Below are positions 18,296-26,470 of a stretch of 64,000 bases of DNA, one piece after another. The notes beneath the pieces are model-generated. The model made no database searches. It was not told the origin of the DNA and saw nothing but the letters and a program-made list of their open reading frames with translations. The stretch is from Adhaeribacter swui (GTDB lineage Bacteria; Bacteroidota; Bacteroidia; Cytophagales; Hymenobacteraceae): NCBI RefSeq assembly GCF_014217805.1, contig NZ_CP055156.1, forward strand, positions 4,346,585-4,410,584, read 5' to 3'. Each line of letters opens with the position of its first letter. The stretch's first letter is position 1. Position numbers and translations under genes: made by a program.

Positions 18296-19291
18296 CTAAT
18301 TTTTTTTAGAAGTATAAATATTAATGTTTGAAAATACCCTGTTTTCTCCAAATACAAGTTTTAATCTCTCCGTAGAAAATGTTTCTGCAAACTCTCCTCT
18401 ATGTTGCATTGCTGCAGGACGATATTTTCTGTCATCATGCAACCAAAAGAAAGGCGTTTCATATAAAGCCTGTGCTAGGCTATAATTCTGAAACAGTAAA
18501 TAATTATCTTCTGACAACTTGATGATTGGATATGCATTTTTAGGATTAAAATCATCTAAAGAAGCAAAGTCATATTCAATATTAGTTGATACAAAGGATT
18601 CGATAACTCCTTTAACAATGCTTGCTTCAATGTTTGATGCTTTACTTATCTCATCAGTAGTAAATTCGTATGCTGGAAGCAAACTCCATTCTTGTGGCTT
18701 TTTGTTAATTAAACTAAGCATTTCATAATTGATTTTTACATTTTGAAGTGACTGGATAGTAGCAATCACTTCAGTAGCCTGATCAATTGTAAAACCTTTA
18801 TTTTCTAAGAACCAATTATTATCCTTTTGGTACTTTAAACTTGAAAAATCTCTGTATTGAGAAAGATATACACCTTCTCCCCCATAAAATATAGATTCTC
18901 TTAATATAGAACCATTTCTAAATGGGTTGTAATTTTCATCAATTAAATTACTAGGATTTAGCATTTCTAAAGAAGGTGCCATCATAGAATGATGAAGTTC
19001 TTTAAGCAATATCTCTGTTCTTTCTAGATATCTTTGTATGATTTCTGGCGATGGAAGATCTGTATCAAGCTTTTTTTTACAGGCAAGACCTATGAGTGTT
19101 GATATTTCTGTTCTTAATAATCTTTCTGGAGTAAATTGCTGCAATACATCTTCGGCAGTCAATGTGTCACCATGCTTTATAGTATTATCTCGAAAACAGA
19201 GAAATGCAATAGCATGGACATATCCAGGAGAGGTGCATAACTCAGACAATTCTGTAAAAACTTCTGATTCTTCCCTTATTTTATTATTCAT
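18296..19291 (-). CDS. N-terminal fragment of split nuclease
   Basis: About 331 residues from the ATG at 19291. A TTG three codons upstream is possible but less likely. It carries an uncharacterised helical N-terminal domain and the first part of a NERD/Mrr-like nuclease fold (RGEFAETF ... NRVFSNINIYTSKK). It then stops right after an A8 run, before the catalytic Asp. See the composite entry. Confidence 0.65.
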   Translation of the reverse strand: MNNKIREESEVFTELSELCTSPGYVHAIAFLCFRDNTIKHGDTLTAEDVLQQFTPERLLRTEISTLIGLACKKKLDTDLPSPEIIQRYLERTEILLKELHHSMMAPSLEMLNPSNLIDENYNPFRNGSILRESIFYGGEGVYLSQYRDFSSLKYQKDNNWFLENKGFTIDQATEVIATIQSLQNVKINYEMLSLINKKPQEWSLLPAYEFTTDEISKASNIEASIVKGVIESFVSTNIEYDFASLDDFNPKNAYPIIKLSEDNYLLFQNYSLAQALYETPFFWLHDDRKYRPAAMQHRGEFAETFSTERLKLVFGENRVFSNINIYTSKKN

Positions 19292-19369
19292 AATCAACAA
19301 TGAGTAAATCTGAATTTATGTTGCTAATACACTTTGGTATGTTATATATAACTCGTTAATTGACTTTAT

Positions 19370-22300
19370 TTAAACACCAACTTTCAAATCTTCCACATAC
19401 ACCCACTTCTGCACTTCCTCCACGTCAAAATAATACAGCACGCATTCAATTTCGGTGTATAATAATTCTTTAAAAAGGCTGGCGTAGAAGTTCAGGTTGT
19501 CGGCGTGTTCGGGGGTAAAAGGGGGGGCTTTAAAATCCAGGAGCACGACTTTGGTGCCGTCGAAAACAATGCGGTCGGGTTTGTAGCGGGTAGCCCGTAC
19601 GTTTAAGATTTCTTTTTCTTTTTCGATCAGAATGTCTTTACCAAAATAACGCTTGATCTCGGGGTGGTTGATGATCTTTTTTAAAGTTTCGCGCAGTTCC
19701 GGGGTTTCTTTGCTGCTGAAAATGCCTTCGTTAACCAGTTGCTTCAGTACAAAATTCAGGTCGTCGGCGGTGGTAATGCGGGAGAGGGCGTAGTGTAATT
19801 TGCGATTCAGGCGGCGGTATTCCTGCTGGGTTTCAAAGTCGAACACGTTGTTGGCGTGTTGTTTTAGTTTCAGGCGCTGGGTCCAGTTAAAAGAACTAAA
19901 TAAGTCCAGGTGAAAAACCTGCTCCGTAAATGGCGTGCTGGAATGTTGCGTGGCGGCACCTTGGGCTAACTGGTAACACAGTTGGTCGTCTTGCCATAAG
20001 TCCAGGTGCTGCAGGTATTGGTACAATAAAAAGCTGGTATTTTTCTGGTTGCCTCCCTGGTTGAAATCTTTTTTCTGGGCAATTAAGTACAGGCGGTCCT
20101 GGGGGCGGGTGAAGCCCACGTAGAGCATGTTCAGGTTTTCGATAAAGGTTTTTTCCAGCTCCATTTGGTACTGGGGCTGCAAGGGCGTTTCTTCCAGGCG
20201 CTTGCTCATGGTTACCACGGCCGCGGGCAAATCATGGAAGATGGGTAAATCTGCGGGCAAACGGCTCCACAGCAAAGCGCTGCGCTGCGGCTCCACTGAC
20301 CAATCGGCAAACGGAATAATGACTACCGGGTACGCCAAACCTTTGGCCTTGTGAATGCTGGTGATGGTAATGGCGTTGCGATTTTTGGGCGAATTAATGC
20401 TGAGTTTTTCCTTGTGGGTTTCCCAGTATTCCAGGAAATTGTTCAGGTTATTGCTTTGGTTCAAGCTGTACTCCAGCACCACATCCAGGAAGCGGAACAA
20501 GTACTCGCACTCGTTGTTTTTGTCTAATAATTTAAATACCCGGATAATCTTTTCGGTAAGTTCGTAGATCGATAAATTGCCCGTTTCTTTTTCTTCCAGG
20601 TCGTAACCGGCAGTACGCAGTTCATCAAAAAAAGCGGTATTGTCGGCACAGTTCGCAATGGTCGCAATCGTTTGGGTAAGGGTATTGTCGGGTTGCACGT
20701 TTAATACCACTTTGCAGAACAAATACATGGCTTCGGAGCGGGCCAGGGTATCATCGGGGCGGTTAAAAACCCGGAACAAAGCCACCACCAGGTTTACCAC
20801 TTCGGCAAATTGCAACGAAAGCGAGTCCTGCGAAATAATATCAAACTTCTTTTCTTTCAGGAAGCCCGCCACCAAACGGCTGTTGCGGTTGGTGCGGCTC
20901 AGCACGGCAATGTCTTTCCACTCGTAGCCTTCGGCCATCGCGTGCCGGATCAGCTGCAATACTATTTGGAGAGTACTTTCCTGGTAAGTGAGTACTTCGG
21001 GCTTTTCGTAGCCATCGTACAATTGCCCGGTACGTTCGCACGAATTTAATTCGTGCTGGTAGTTCGTGTCTTCGTTGTGGGTGAAGATTACCTGAATGTG
21101 TCCGCCGGTGCGGGTGCTGCTTTCGGGGGTGGCTTGTTTAAAGTTTTCGTCGTAGATGCTTTGCAGCATCGGGTAAGCCGGGTTGCTTTCGCTCACAAAT
21201 TTAAAAAAATCGTTGTTGAAGCTGATAATTTCCGAGGCGCTCCGGTAATTGGTGTTCAGGTCGGCGGGCGTTAAACTGATATCCAGTGTATCGTAACGGG
21301 CTTCCAGCAAATCTTCGTTTTTGCGGTTTTGGTACAAAGCCGGCGTGTTGCGTTTGTACAAATGCAGAATCTGGTCCATGTCGCCGCCGCGCCACCGGTA
21401 AATAGCTTGCTTGGCATCGCCCACGGCCATGTTAAAATACCCCGAAGCCAACGAGTTTTCAATTAAAGGCAGTAGGTTGTTCCATTGCAGCGAAGAGGTA
21501 TCCTGAAACTCATCGATCAGGATGTGGTTGTATTTTTCGCCGAGCCGCTCGTAAATAAAAGGTACCGGCTCGTTCAGAACAATATCGGTAATGCGTTTAT
21601 TAAATTCCGAAATATGGACCAGGTTGGTATCGCGCTTAATATCCTGAATGCATTTTTCGAGCTCGTTCAGCACCGAAACCTGGTACAAGTGTTTAATAAT
21701 TTCGGTGATCAGAATATAATTGGCACTTTGCTGCGTCCGGATGGTTTCAATGGTTTGGAAATAAGCTACGATCTGGCTTTTAATGCTGTTTACTCGCGCT
21801 TCGACATCTTTTGGAACCTTAGCGCCAACCCATTTATCGTTGTAAATAGTTTGCTCGGAATAAGTATTAGGCTTCTGAAATTCGAAATTTTTTAAATATT
21901 TATTAAAAAACCCGTAAATGCCTTTTTCTTTATAATGCAAAAAGCTGGCTTCAATCTGATTAGCGCTGAATAAATCCAGAGCTGCTTGCGCGGCTTCCAC
22001 CACCGCTTCTTCAATCTGCTTTTTAAACCGGTACAAGTCTTGCCGGATTTTTTTAAAATCTTCCAGTTTCAGCCGCTGCAACTCCGACACCGCTTCGTAC
22101 ACCTGCTCGTTGAGTAAATTACTCGCAAAGGCCGCTAACTCATCGGGTAAACTGTTCCAACTACGGCCTTCGTCGGCTTTTTCCAAGGCGTATTGTTCCA
22201 GGGTTTGAGCCAGCAAGCTGTTATCCGGCGCATTATTCACTTTATCCAGCAACATGGATACGGCCGTGTTGAGCAGGGTAGTGGTGTCCAGGTCTACTTC

Positions 22301-22738
22301 AAAGTTGTAAGGAATATTGAGTTCGCGGGTAAAAGCCGTTACCACTTTGTTCACGAAAGCATCAATGGTACTCACGGCAAACTCCGAGTAGTTGTACAGA
22401 ATTTGTTCAAACGTTCGCTGCGCCCGCGACCGAACCATTTCCCGGTCGGTATCCGGTTGATTGTATTCTGTTTGAATTTCTTGGGTAATCAGATCCAGCA
22501 ATTCTTCGCTGCGGGCCTGGGCGTTCGCATTTGCCTGTACTTCGTTAAACTGCCGCAAAGCCGCTAGAATCCGTTCTTTCATTTCGTTGGCGGCGTCGTT
22601 AGTAAACGTAATGGCCAGAATAGAACGGTAATAGCCCGGGTTCTCGCTTTGCAAAGCCAGCTTCAGGTATTCTTTGGTGAGGTGGTAAGTTTTGCCAGAA
22701 CCGGCGGAAGAAGAGTAAATTTTAAATTGCTGCGGCAC
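19370..22738 (-). CDS. addA: AddA-like UvrD helicase-nuclease
   Basis: A 1122-residue superfamily 1A helicase with a C-terminal RecB-type nuclease, the motor subunit of AddAB-type end processing. Walker A is SSAGSGKT at 10-17. UvrD motifs follow: the FTNDAANEMKERI region, LIDEFQDTSSLQW (motif II), GDAKQAIYRWRGG (motif III), TSIHKAKGLAYPVV (motif V) and LNMLYVGFTRPQDRLY (motif VI). The nuclease ends the protein with PDRIVFDG and Asp1068-Phe-Lys1070. The only start consistent with motif I is a GTG at 22736-22738, directly preceded by a period-7 tract instead of a ribosome-binding site. Its AddB-like partner lies about 5.9 kb downstream on the same strand. Confidence 0.92.
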   Translation of the reverse strand: MPQQFKIYSSSAGSGKTYHLTKEYLKLALQSENPGYYRSILAITFTNDAANEMKERILAALRQFNEVQANANAQARSEELLDLITQEIQTEYNQPDTDREMVRSRAQRTFEQILYNYSEFAVSTIDAFVNKVVTAFTRELNIPYNFEVDLDTTTLLNTAVSMLLDKVNNAPDNSLLAQTLEQYALEKADEGRSWNSLPDELAAFASNLLNEQVYEAVSELQRLKLEDFKKIRQDLYRFKKQIEEAVVEAAQAALDLFSANQIEASFLHYKEKGIYGFFNKYLKNFEFQKPNTYSEQTIYNDKWVGAKVPKDVEARVNSIKSQIVAYFQTIETIRTQQSANYILITEIIKHLYQVSVLNELEKCIQDIKRDTNLVHISEFNKRITDIVLNEPVPFIYERLGEKYNHILIDEFQDTSSLQWNNLLPLIENSLASGYFNMAVGDAKQAIYRWRGGDMDQILHLYKRNTPALYQNRKNEDLLEARYDTLDISLTPADLNTNYRSASEIISFNNDFFKFVSESNPAYPMLQSIYDENFKQATPESSTRTGGHIQVIFTHNEDTNYQHELNSCERTGQLYDGYEKPEVLTYQESTLQIVLQLIRHAMAEGYEWKDIAVLSRTNRNSRLVAGFLKEKKFDIISQDSLSLQFAEVVNLVVALFRVFNRPDDTLARSEAMYLFCKVVLNVQPDNTLTQTIATIANCADNTAFFDELRTAGYDLEEKETGNLSIYELTEKIIRVFKLLDKNNECEYLFRFLDVVLEYSLNQSNNLNNFLEYWETHKEKLSINSPKNRNAITITSIHKAKGLAYPVVIIPFADWSVEPQRSALLWSRLPADLPIFHDLPAAVVTMSKRLEETPLQPQYQMELEKTFIENLNMLYVGFTRPQDRLYLIAQKKDFNQGGNQKNTSFLLYQYLQHLDLWQDDQLCYQLAQGAATQHSSTPFTEQVFHLDLFSSFNWTQRLKLKQHANNVFDFETQQEYRRLNRKLHYALSRITTADDLNFVLKQLVNEGIFSSKETPELRETLKKIINHPEIKRYFGKDILIEKEKEILNVRATRYKPDRIVFDGTKVVLLDFKAPPFTPEHADNLNFYASLFKELLYTEIECVLYYFDVEEVQKWVYVEDLKVGV

Positions 22739-22740
22739 GT

Positions 22741-22775
22741 GTTCGTTATTCGTTGCTGGTTGTTGGATGCTCCGA
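22741..22775. repeat. Degenerate period-7 tract before the AddA start
   Basis: Four to five 7-bp units (GTTCGTT, ATTCGTT, GCTGGTT, GTTGGAT on the plus strand) end two bases before the GTG start, occupying the place of the ribosome-binding region. Confidence 0.6.
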
Positions 22776-22920
22776 AATACCCTTGTTAGAAGAATGAATC
22801 TGTTGGCTAAATGGAGCGATTTTTAAAATTACAGCTTACTTTGAAGATAAGCAAAGATGTTGGCAGAAGGATTTTGTACTTCTATCATCTTGAAATGTTT
22901 GGCCTAGAAGTAAGTTGATG

Positions 22921-23154
22921 TTATTCTTTGGAGCCTGTTCCCGTCTCCATGTACTGGTGCTAATTCGATTTGACAGGCCTAAGATTGCCTCGTGGCCGGC
23001 GGTGTTTACCCCTCCCCCTGCGGGACCTCCCCTAAAAACAGGGGAGGAGATGCCGTTATTCTGTTTCCTCGCTCCGCTGCGGAATTTTGCTGCGCAAAAC
23101 CGGAAGCCTAGCAGGTGCTCCACAGCCAAACTGGTTTCAATTGCGTTTAGCTAC
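22921..23154 (+). repeat. Dispersed GC-rich repeat, family G, copy C
   Basis: Direct copy of 8784-8984. It shares both ends and the central palindromic blocks, and carries an extra insert of about 45-60 bp (near 23010-23065) with its own inverted repeat CCTCCCCT / AGGGGAGG. The opposite-strand frame starting MAVEH is shared with copy A only because of the repeat. Confidence 0.85.
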
Positions 23155-23374
23155 GGCTTTTTAAATAATTCTACACCTATACCTTTTAAAAGGCACTATT
23201 CTCCTGTTATAACTCAGGTTTAACTCTGTAAAACAAAATGTAAAGAGTTGTTAATCAATTAAAAATATCCTGTTTTAATGATAATGATTCTGCTGCGTAG
23301 CTAAATAGGTTCCTTCTGAATGACACCGTGGGTAAAATTTTAAATTTTTAAGAATTTAAAATTCTACTATCAAC

Positions 23375-23557
23375 TATGCAACAAATAGCCTTAGCCAGGT
23401 GCAAGGAACGACGCTAAACTGTTTGAGCGTTCAGCGAGTTTTTAGCGTCTTGACTTTTTTGGTTCTTTTTGTGTCAAGACAAAAAGAACAAGAAGCGAGC
23501 AATGAAACAACTTCAATCAACAATCAAAGCGAGAACAGTAGCTATGCGAACAAGAAT
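23375..23557 (+). repeat. Structured dispersed repeat, family H, copy 2
   Basis: Inverted relative to 6973-7156. The 11-bp hairpin (23462-23472 with 23479-23489), the alternative 8-bp pairing (23447-23454 with 23473-23480) and the 9-bp stem (23410-23418 with 23441-23449) are all kept. One base pair of the alternative stem has changed on both sides compared with copy 1. Confidence 0.85.
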
Positions 23558-23732
23558 CATCTTTGTGAATAGCAAGTCACGGAAGTAACTTCCGCGCCAT
23601 AGTGAACATTATGAATAGACTACAGGAAATAATCTGCAGAAGATACAGTAAATACAATGAATTAAAACGAAGCCTTGCTTGTTATATTATCATGAAGCAA
23701 AAGGAATAAGCCTAAAATCTAAATAAAAAGCT

Positions 23733-23740
23733 TACCTTTG
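23733..23740 (+). promoter_or_regulatory. Putative -7 promoter element and long leader of the DEAD-box gene
   Basis: TACCTTTG matches the Bacteroidota -7 consensus TAnnTTTG; no clear -33 TTG is seen. If used, the mRNA leader would be about 170 nt. Long leaders are common on cold-shock DEAD-box genes and suggest post-transcriptional control; this is inference. Confidence 0.4.
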
Positions 23741-23912
23741 CCCCGGAATTTTGGAATCAGCGTACGGATTTATCTTCATTTAAATTTTTGTCGTTCGATT
23801 TGTTGCATTAAAACCCGTCTCATTTTTGCCTTCATAAATGATAAATACCGGTTCCGATGCAAGCCTGCTGATGCCAGATTGCGTAAAACCTATTTTTTAA
23901 AAAATTTAATTC

Positions 23913-25682
23913 ATGAACAAATTAAGATTTGACGAGCTTCCGCTCTCGCCGGAAATGCAACGTGCTATTGCCGACATGGGCTTTGAAGAAGCATCACCTA
24001 TACAAACCGAAGCAATTCCGGTATTGATGCAAGGCCAGGATGTAATTGGCCAGGCGCAAACCGGAACCGGTAAAACCGCCGCTTTTGCCATTCCGACCAT
24101 CGAGAGCATCGATGAGCAGGATAAAAGCGTGCAGGCACTTATCTTGTGCCCAACCCGGGAACTGGCTATCCAGGTTTCCGAAGAAGTAAATAAATTAATC
24201 AAATACAAGCGTAATATCAGCACGGTGCCGATATATGGTGGTCAGGCGTACGACCGGCAATTACGGGCTTTAAAGCAAGGCGTGCAGATAGTAATTGGTA
24301 CCCCGGGACGGGTAATGGACCACATTGAGCGCGGTACGTTGCAACTGGATAAAGTTAAAAAAATTATTCTGGACGAAGCCGACGAAATGCTGGACATGGG
24401 TTTCCGGGAGGATATTGAGTTTGTTTTAAGTAAAATCCCCGAAGACCGCCAGACCATTTTCTTTTCGGCTACCATGAGTAAGCCCATAATGGAGCTTACC
24501 AAAAAATACCAGACTAATCCGCAGTTGGTGAAAGTAGTACACCAGACTTTAACGGTAACCAACATTGAGCAGGTTTACTACGAAGTGCGTAACAACATGA
24601 AAATGGATGTGTTATCGCGCGTGGTAGATATGTACAATTTAAAATCGATCATTGTGTTTTGTAATACCAAACGCATGGTAGATGAACTGGTGGCTAACCT
24701 GCAAGCCCGCGGTTACTTTGCCGATGGTTTACACGGCGACATGAACCAGACGCAGCGGACCAACGTAATGGCCAAATTTAAAAATGGTACCTTGGAAATT
24801 CTGGTAGCTACCGATGTAGCCGCCCGGGGTATCGACGTAGAAGATTTGGAAGCCGTGTTTAACTACGACTTACCGCAAGACGAAGAAGCGTATGTACACC
24901 GCATTGGCCGGACCGGTCGGGCTGGTAAATCCGGACGGGCGTTTTCGTTTGTATCGGGCCGCGATATTTACAAATTAAAAGATATCATGCGTTTTACTAA
25001 CGCGAAAATTAAGCTGGCCAGCGTACCAAGCTACGAAGATGTAGCCGAAGTAAAAACCACTTTGTTTTTAAGCCAGGTAAAAGAAGTTATTCAAAAAGGA
25101 AATTTAACCAAGCACATTGCCCGCGTAGAGCGTTTACTCGCCGAAGATTTTACTTCGCTGGAAATTGCTGCCGCCCTCATGAAAATGAGCATGCGCGAAG
25201 AAAAAGCCAAAGAAGTGTCGAAAGAACTCGATGGCCCGCGCGAAGGCATGAGCCGCTTGTTTGTAACGATTGGCAAAAAAGACCGCGTTAACCCGAAAGA
25301 TATCGTGGATATAATTTCGGATAACACCAGCTTACCGGCCAGCAAAGTAGGCGACATTAGCTTATACGATAAATTTTCTTTCGTTGAAATCCCGAAAGAA
25401 TATACCTCGGAAGTAGTTGATAAATTAGGCCGTACCACCATGCTGGGCAAGCCGGTATCTTTTGAGAAGGCGCAAAAGAAAACCGCTGGTTCCGGTGAAG
25501 ATCGTGGCGATAAAGGCAGTGACCGGGGTGGTGATCGCGAAAGAGGTAGAGGTGATCGTGGAGGCTATTCCGAAAGAGGTGGTAGCCGGGGAGGATTCTC
25601 CGACCGTTCGGATCGGGGTGGATTTGGGTCTCGCTTTGGCGGTGGTAACTTCGATAAAAAGAAAAAACGCAGTAATTACTAA
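23913..25682 (+). CDS. deaD: DEAD-box ATP-dependent RNA helicase (DeaD/CsdA type)
   Basis: A 589-residue RNA helicase for ribosome assembly, RNA remodelling and cold adaptation. The Q motif (FEEASPIQTEAIP) is followed by Walker A AQTGTGKT (48-55), PTRELAIQV, GTPGRVMDH, DEAD (154-157), SAT, and motif VI HRIGRTGRAG. After the helicase core comes a linker, then a DbpA-type RNA-binding domain (about 425-500, SRLFVTIGKKDRVNPKDIVD). A Gly/Arg/Asp-rich tail from about 510 (RGG-like) ends in Lys-rich residues. These tails bind RNA non-specifically and can promote condensates. Monocistronic, with a possible 170-nt leader upstream and a strong terminator downstream. Confidence 0.95.
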   Translation: MNKLRFDELPLSPEMQRAIADMGFEEASPIQTEAIPVLMQGQDVIGQAQTGTGKTAAFAIPTIESIDEQDKSVQALILCPTRELAIQVSEEVNKLIKYKRNISTVPIYGGQAYDRQLRALKQGVQIVIGTPGRVMDHIERGTLQLDKVKKIILDEADEMLDMGFREDIEFVLSKIPEDRQTIFFSATMSKPIMELTKKYQTNPQLVKVVHQTLTVTNIEQVYYEVRNNMKMDVLSRVVDMYNLKSIIVFCNTKRMVDELVANLQARGYFADGLHGDMNQTQRTNVMAKFKNGTLEILVATDVAARGIDVEDLEAVFNYDLPQDEEAYVHRIGRTGRAGKSGRAFSFVSGRDIYKLKDIMRFTNAKIKLASVPSYEDVAEVKTTLFLSQVKEVIQKGNLTKHIARVERLLAEDFTSLEIAAALMKMSMREEKAKEVSKELDGPREGMSRLFVTIGKKDRVNPKDIVDIISDNTSLPASKVGDISLYDKFSFVEIPKEYTSEVVDKLGRTTMLGKPVSFEKAQKKTAGSGEDRGDKGSDRGGDRERGRGDRGGYSERGGSRGGFSDRSDRGGFGSRFGGGNFDKKKKRSNY

Positions 25683-25747
25683 ACCTTCGGGTTTTATACG
25701 CGTATAAAAAACCAATACAAGCGGATAAAATAATTTTTTAGATGCTA

Positions 25748-25784
25748 AAAAAGGCTTCACCCAGACGGGGTGAAGCCTTTTTGT
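25748..25784 (+). terminator. Rho-independent terminator of the DEAD-box helicase gene
   Basis: A perfect 15-bp stem (25748-25762 with 25768-25782, 5-base loop) with A- and T-runs at its base. It could also act on the convergent gene at 25957. Confidence 0.95.
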
Positions 25785-25956
25785 TTTTAGGGGTAATTCT
25801 TAAATAATCGATTCAATGGATAACTTTTTAATCAGTGATTTAAGAAAAACCAATTTTTTAAATTTAGGAATCTAGCTAATGTTGTTTGATGCGGATTAAA
25901 AAGTGTAGATAACAATTTCCGTAGATGTTGCTATTCGGGTTTTATAAGTGCTCCGC

Positions 25957-26343
25957 TTAAGTAAATTGCTGCAGCCATTCTTTAGCGGCTTTATCGTCGG
26001 TAAAGCTTTTCATGGGAATGGGTGGTGGTTTTAAAGCAAACAGAATATTCATGATAAAACGAGATAAACCTGGCTTGGAAACCATGGCCATAGCCGAATA
26101 AATGGTAGGCAGTTGCTCCGTCGAAAATTTTCGGGTTTCTTTATCCGGTACGGGCGAGTTAGATAAGTAAATCAACAAAGGCATTCGGGTGTTGTTGGTA
26201 ATCTGCTTTACCAAGGCTACATTACCGGTAATGTTAGCAACAGTCCGTCGCGGGCTTTTAGATAACGAAACCAATATCCCATCGTCGAACCAATAAGTGG
26301 CAATTTCTCCTTCAAAAATTTGCTTGTCAATAGGTACTTGCAT
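25957..26343 (-). CDS. STAS/SpoIIAA-like small protein
   Basis: A 128-residue cytoplasmic protein. Its alternating pattern (ATYWFDDGILVSLSKS, NITGNVALVKQI, MPLLIYLS, and a C-terminal FTDDKAAKEWLQQF helix) fits the STAS/SpoIIAA-like alpha/beta fold found in many Bacteroidota hypothetical proteins. In those, the final segment with a Phe and 'A-x-x-W-L' is typical. No conserved phospho-Ser of the anti-anti-sigma type can be placed with confidence. The binding partner and role are unknown. It has its own short unit, convergent with the DEAD-box gene. Confidence 0.6.
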   Translation of the reverse strand: MQVPIDKQIFEGEIATYWFDDGILVSLSKSPRRTVANITGNVALVKQITNNTRMPLLIYLSNSPVPDKETRKFSTEQLPTIYSAMAMVSKPGLSRFIMNILFALKPPPIPMKSFTDDKAAKEWLQQFT

Positions 26344-26470
26344 AGGCGCAAAGTAGCAATCTAAATTTTAAAAATTTAAAATTTTTCTAAAACCAAAAAT
26401 TGCCGTGGGCATTAGCTGAATATAAAAGAAACTTATTTTCTGTTTATCAGGCAATAAACCTTAATAAACC

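Larger units (their letters stand above)
17139..19291 (-). pseudogene. Frameshifted NERD/Mrr-like nuclease with SEC-C tail (composite)
   Basis: The fragments at 18296-19291 and 17139-17948 read as one protein of roughly 720 residues if the 8-base A run (T8 on the plus strand, 18300-18307) is given one extra base or two fewer. Across the join the product runs NINIYTSKK(K)LAGEIDVLVIF. The join restores a PD-(D/E)XK core: Glu in RGEFAE, Asp in GEID, then Gln-x-Lys in VLQAK (a Q-x-K variant known in Mrr and NERD nucleases). A helical domain precedes it and a SEC-C zinc motif ends it. No other stop interrupts the 117 codons between the fragments. The break could be a real mutation, a phase-variable or slippage site, or a homopolymer sequencing error. 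The context between addB and addA, with AT-rich codons, suggests an acquired, possibly defensive gene. Its function is not known. Confidence 0.75.

Noticed and set aside
23738-23932. 64-residue plus-strand frame in the leader of the DEAD-box gene
   Set aside because: It overlaps the helicase start and has no start context or coding pattern; it is more likely leader RNA.
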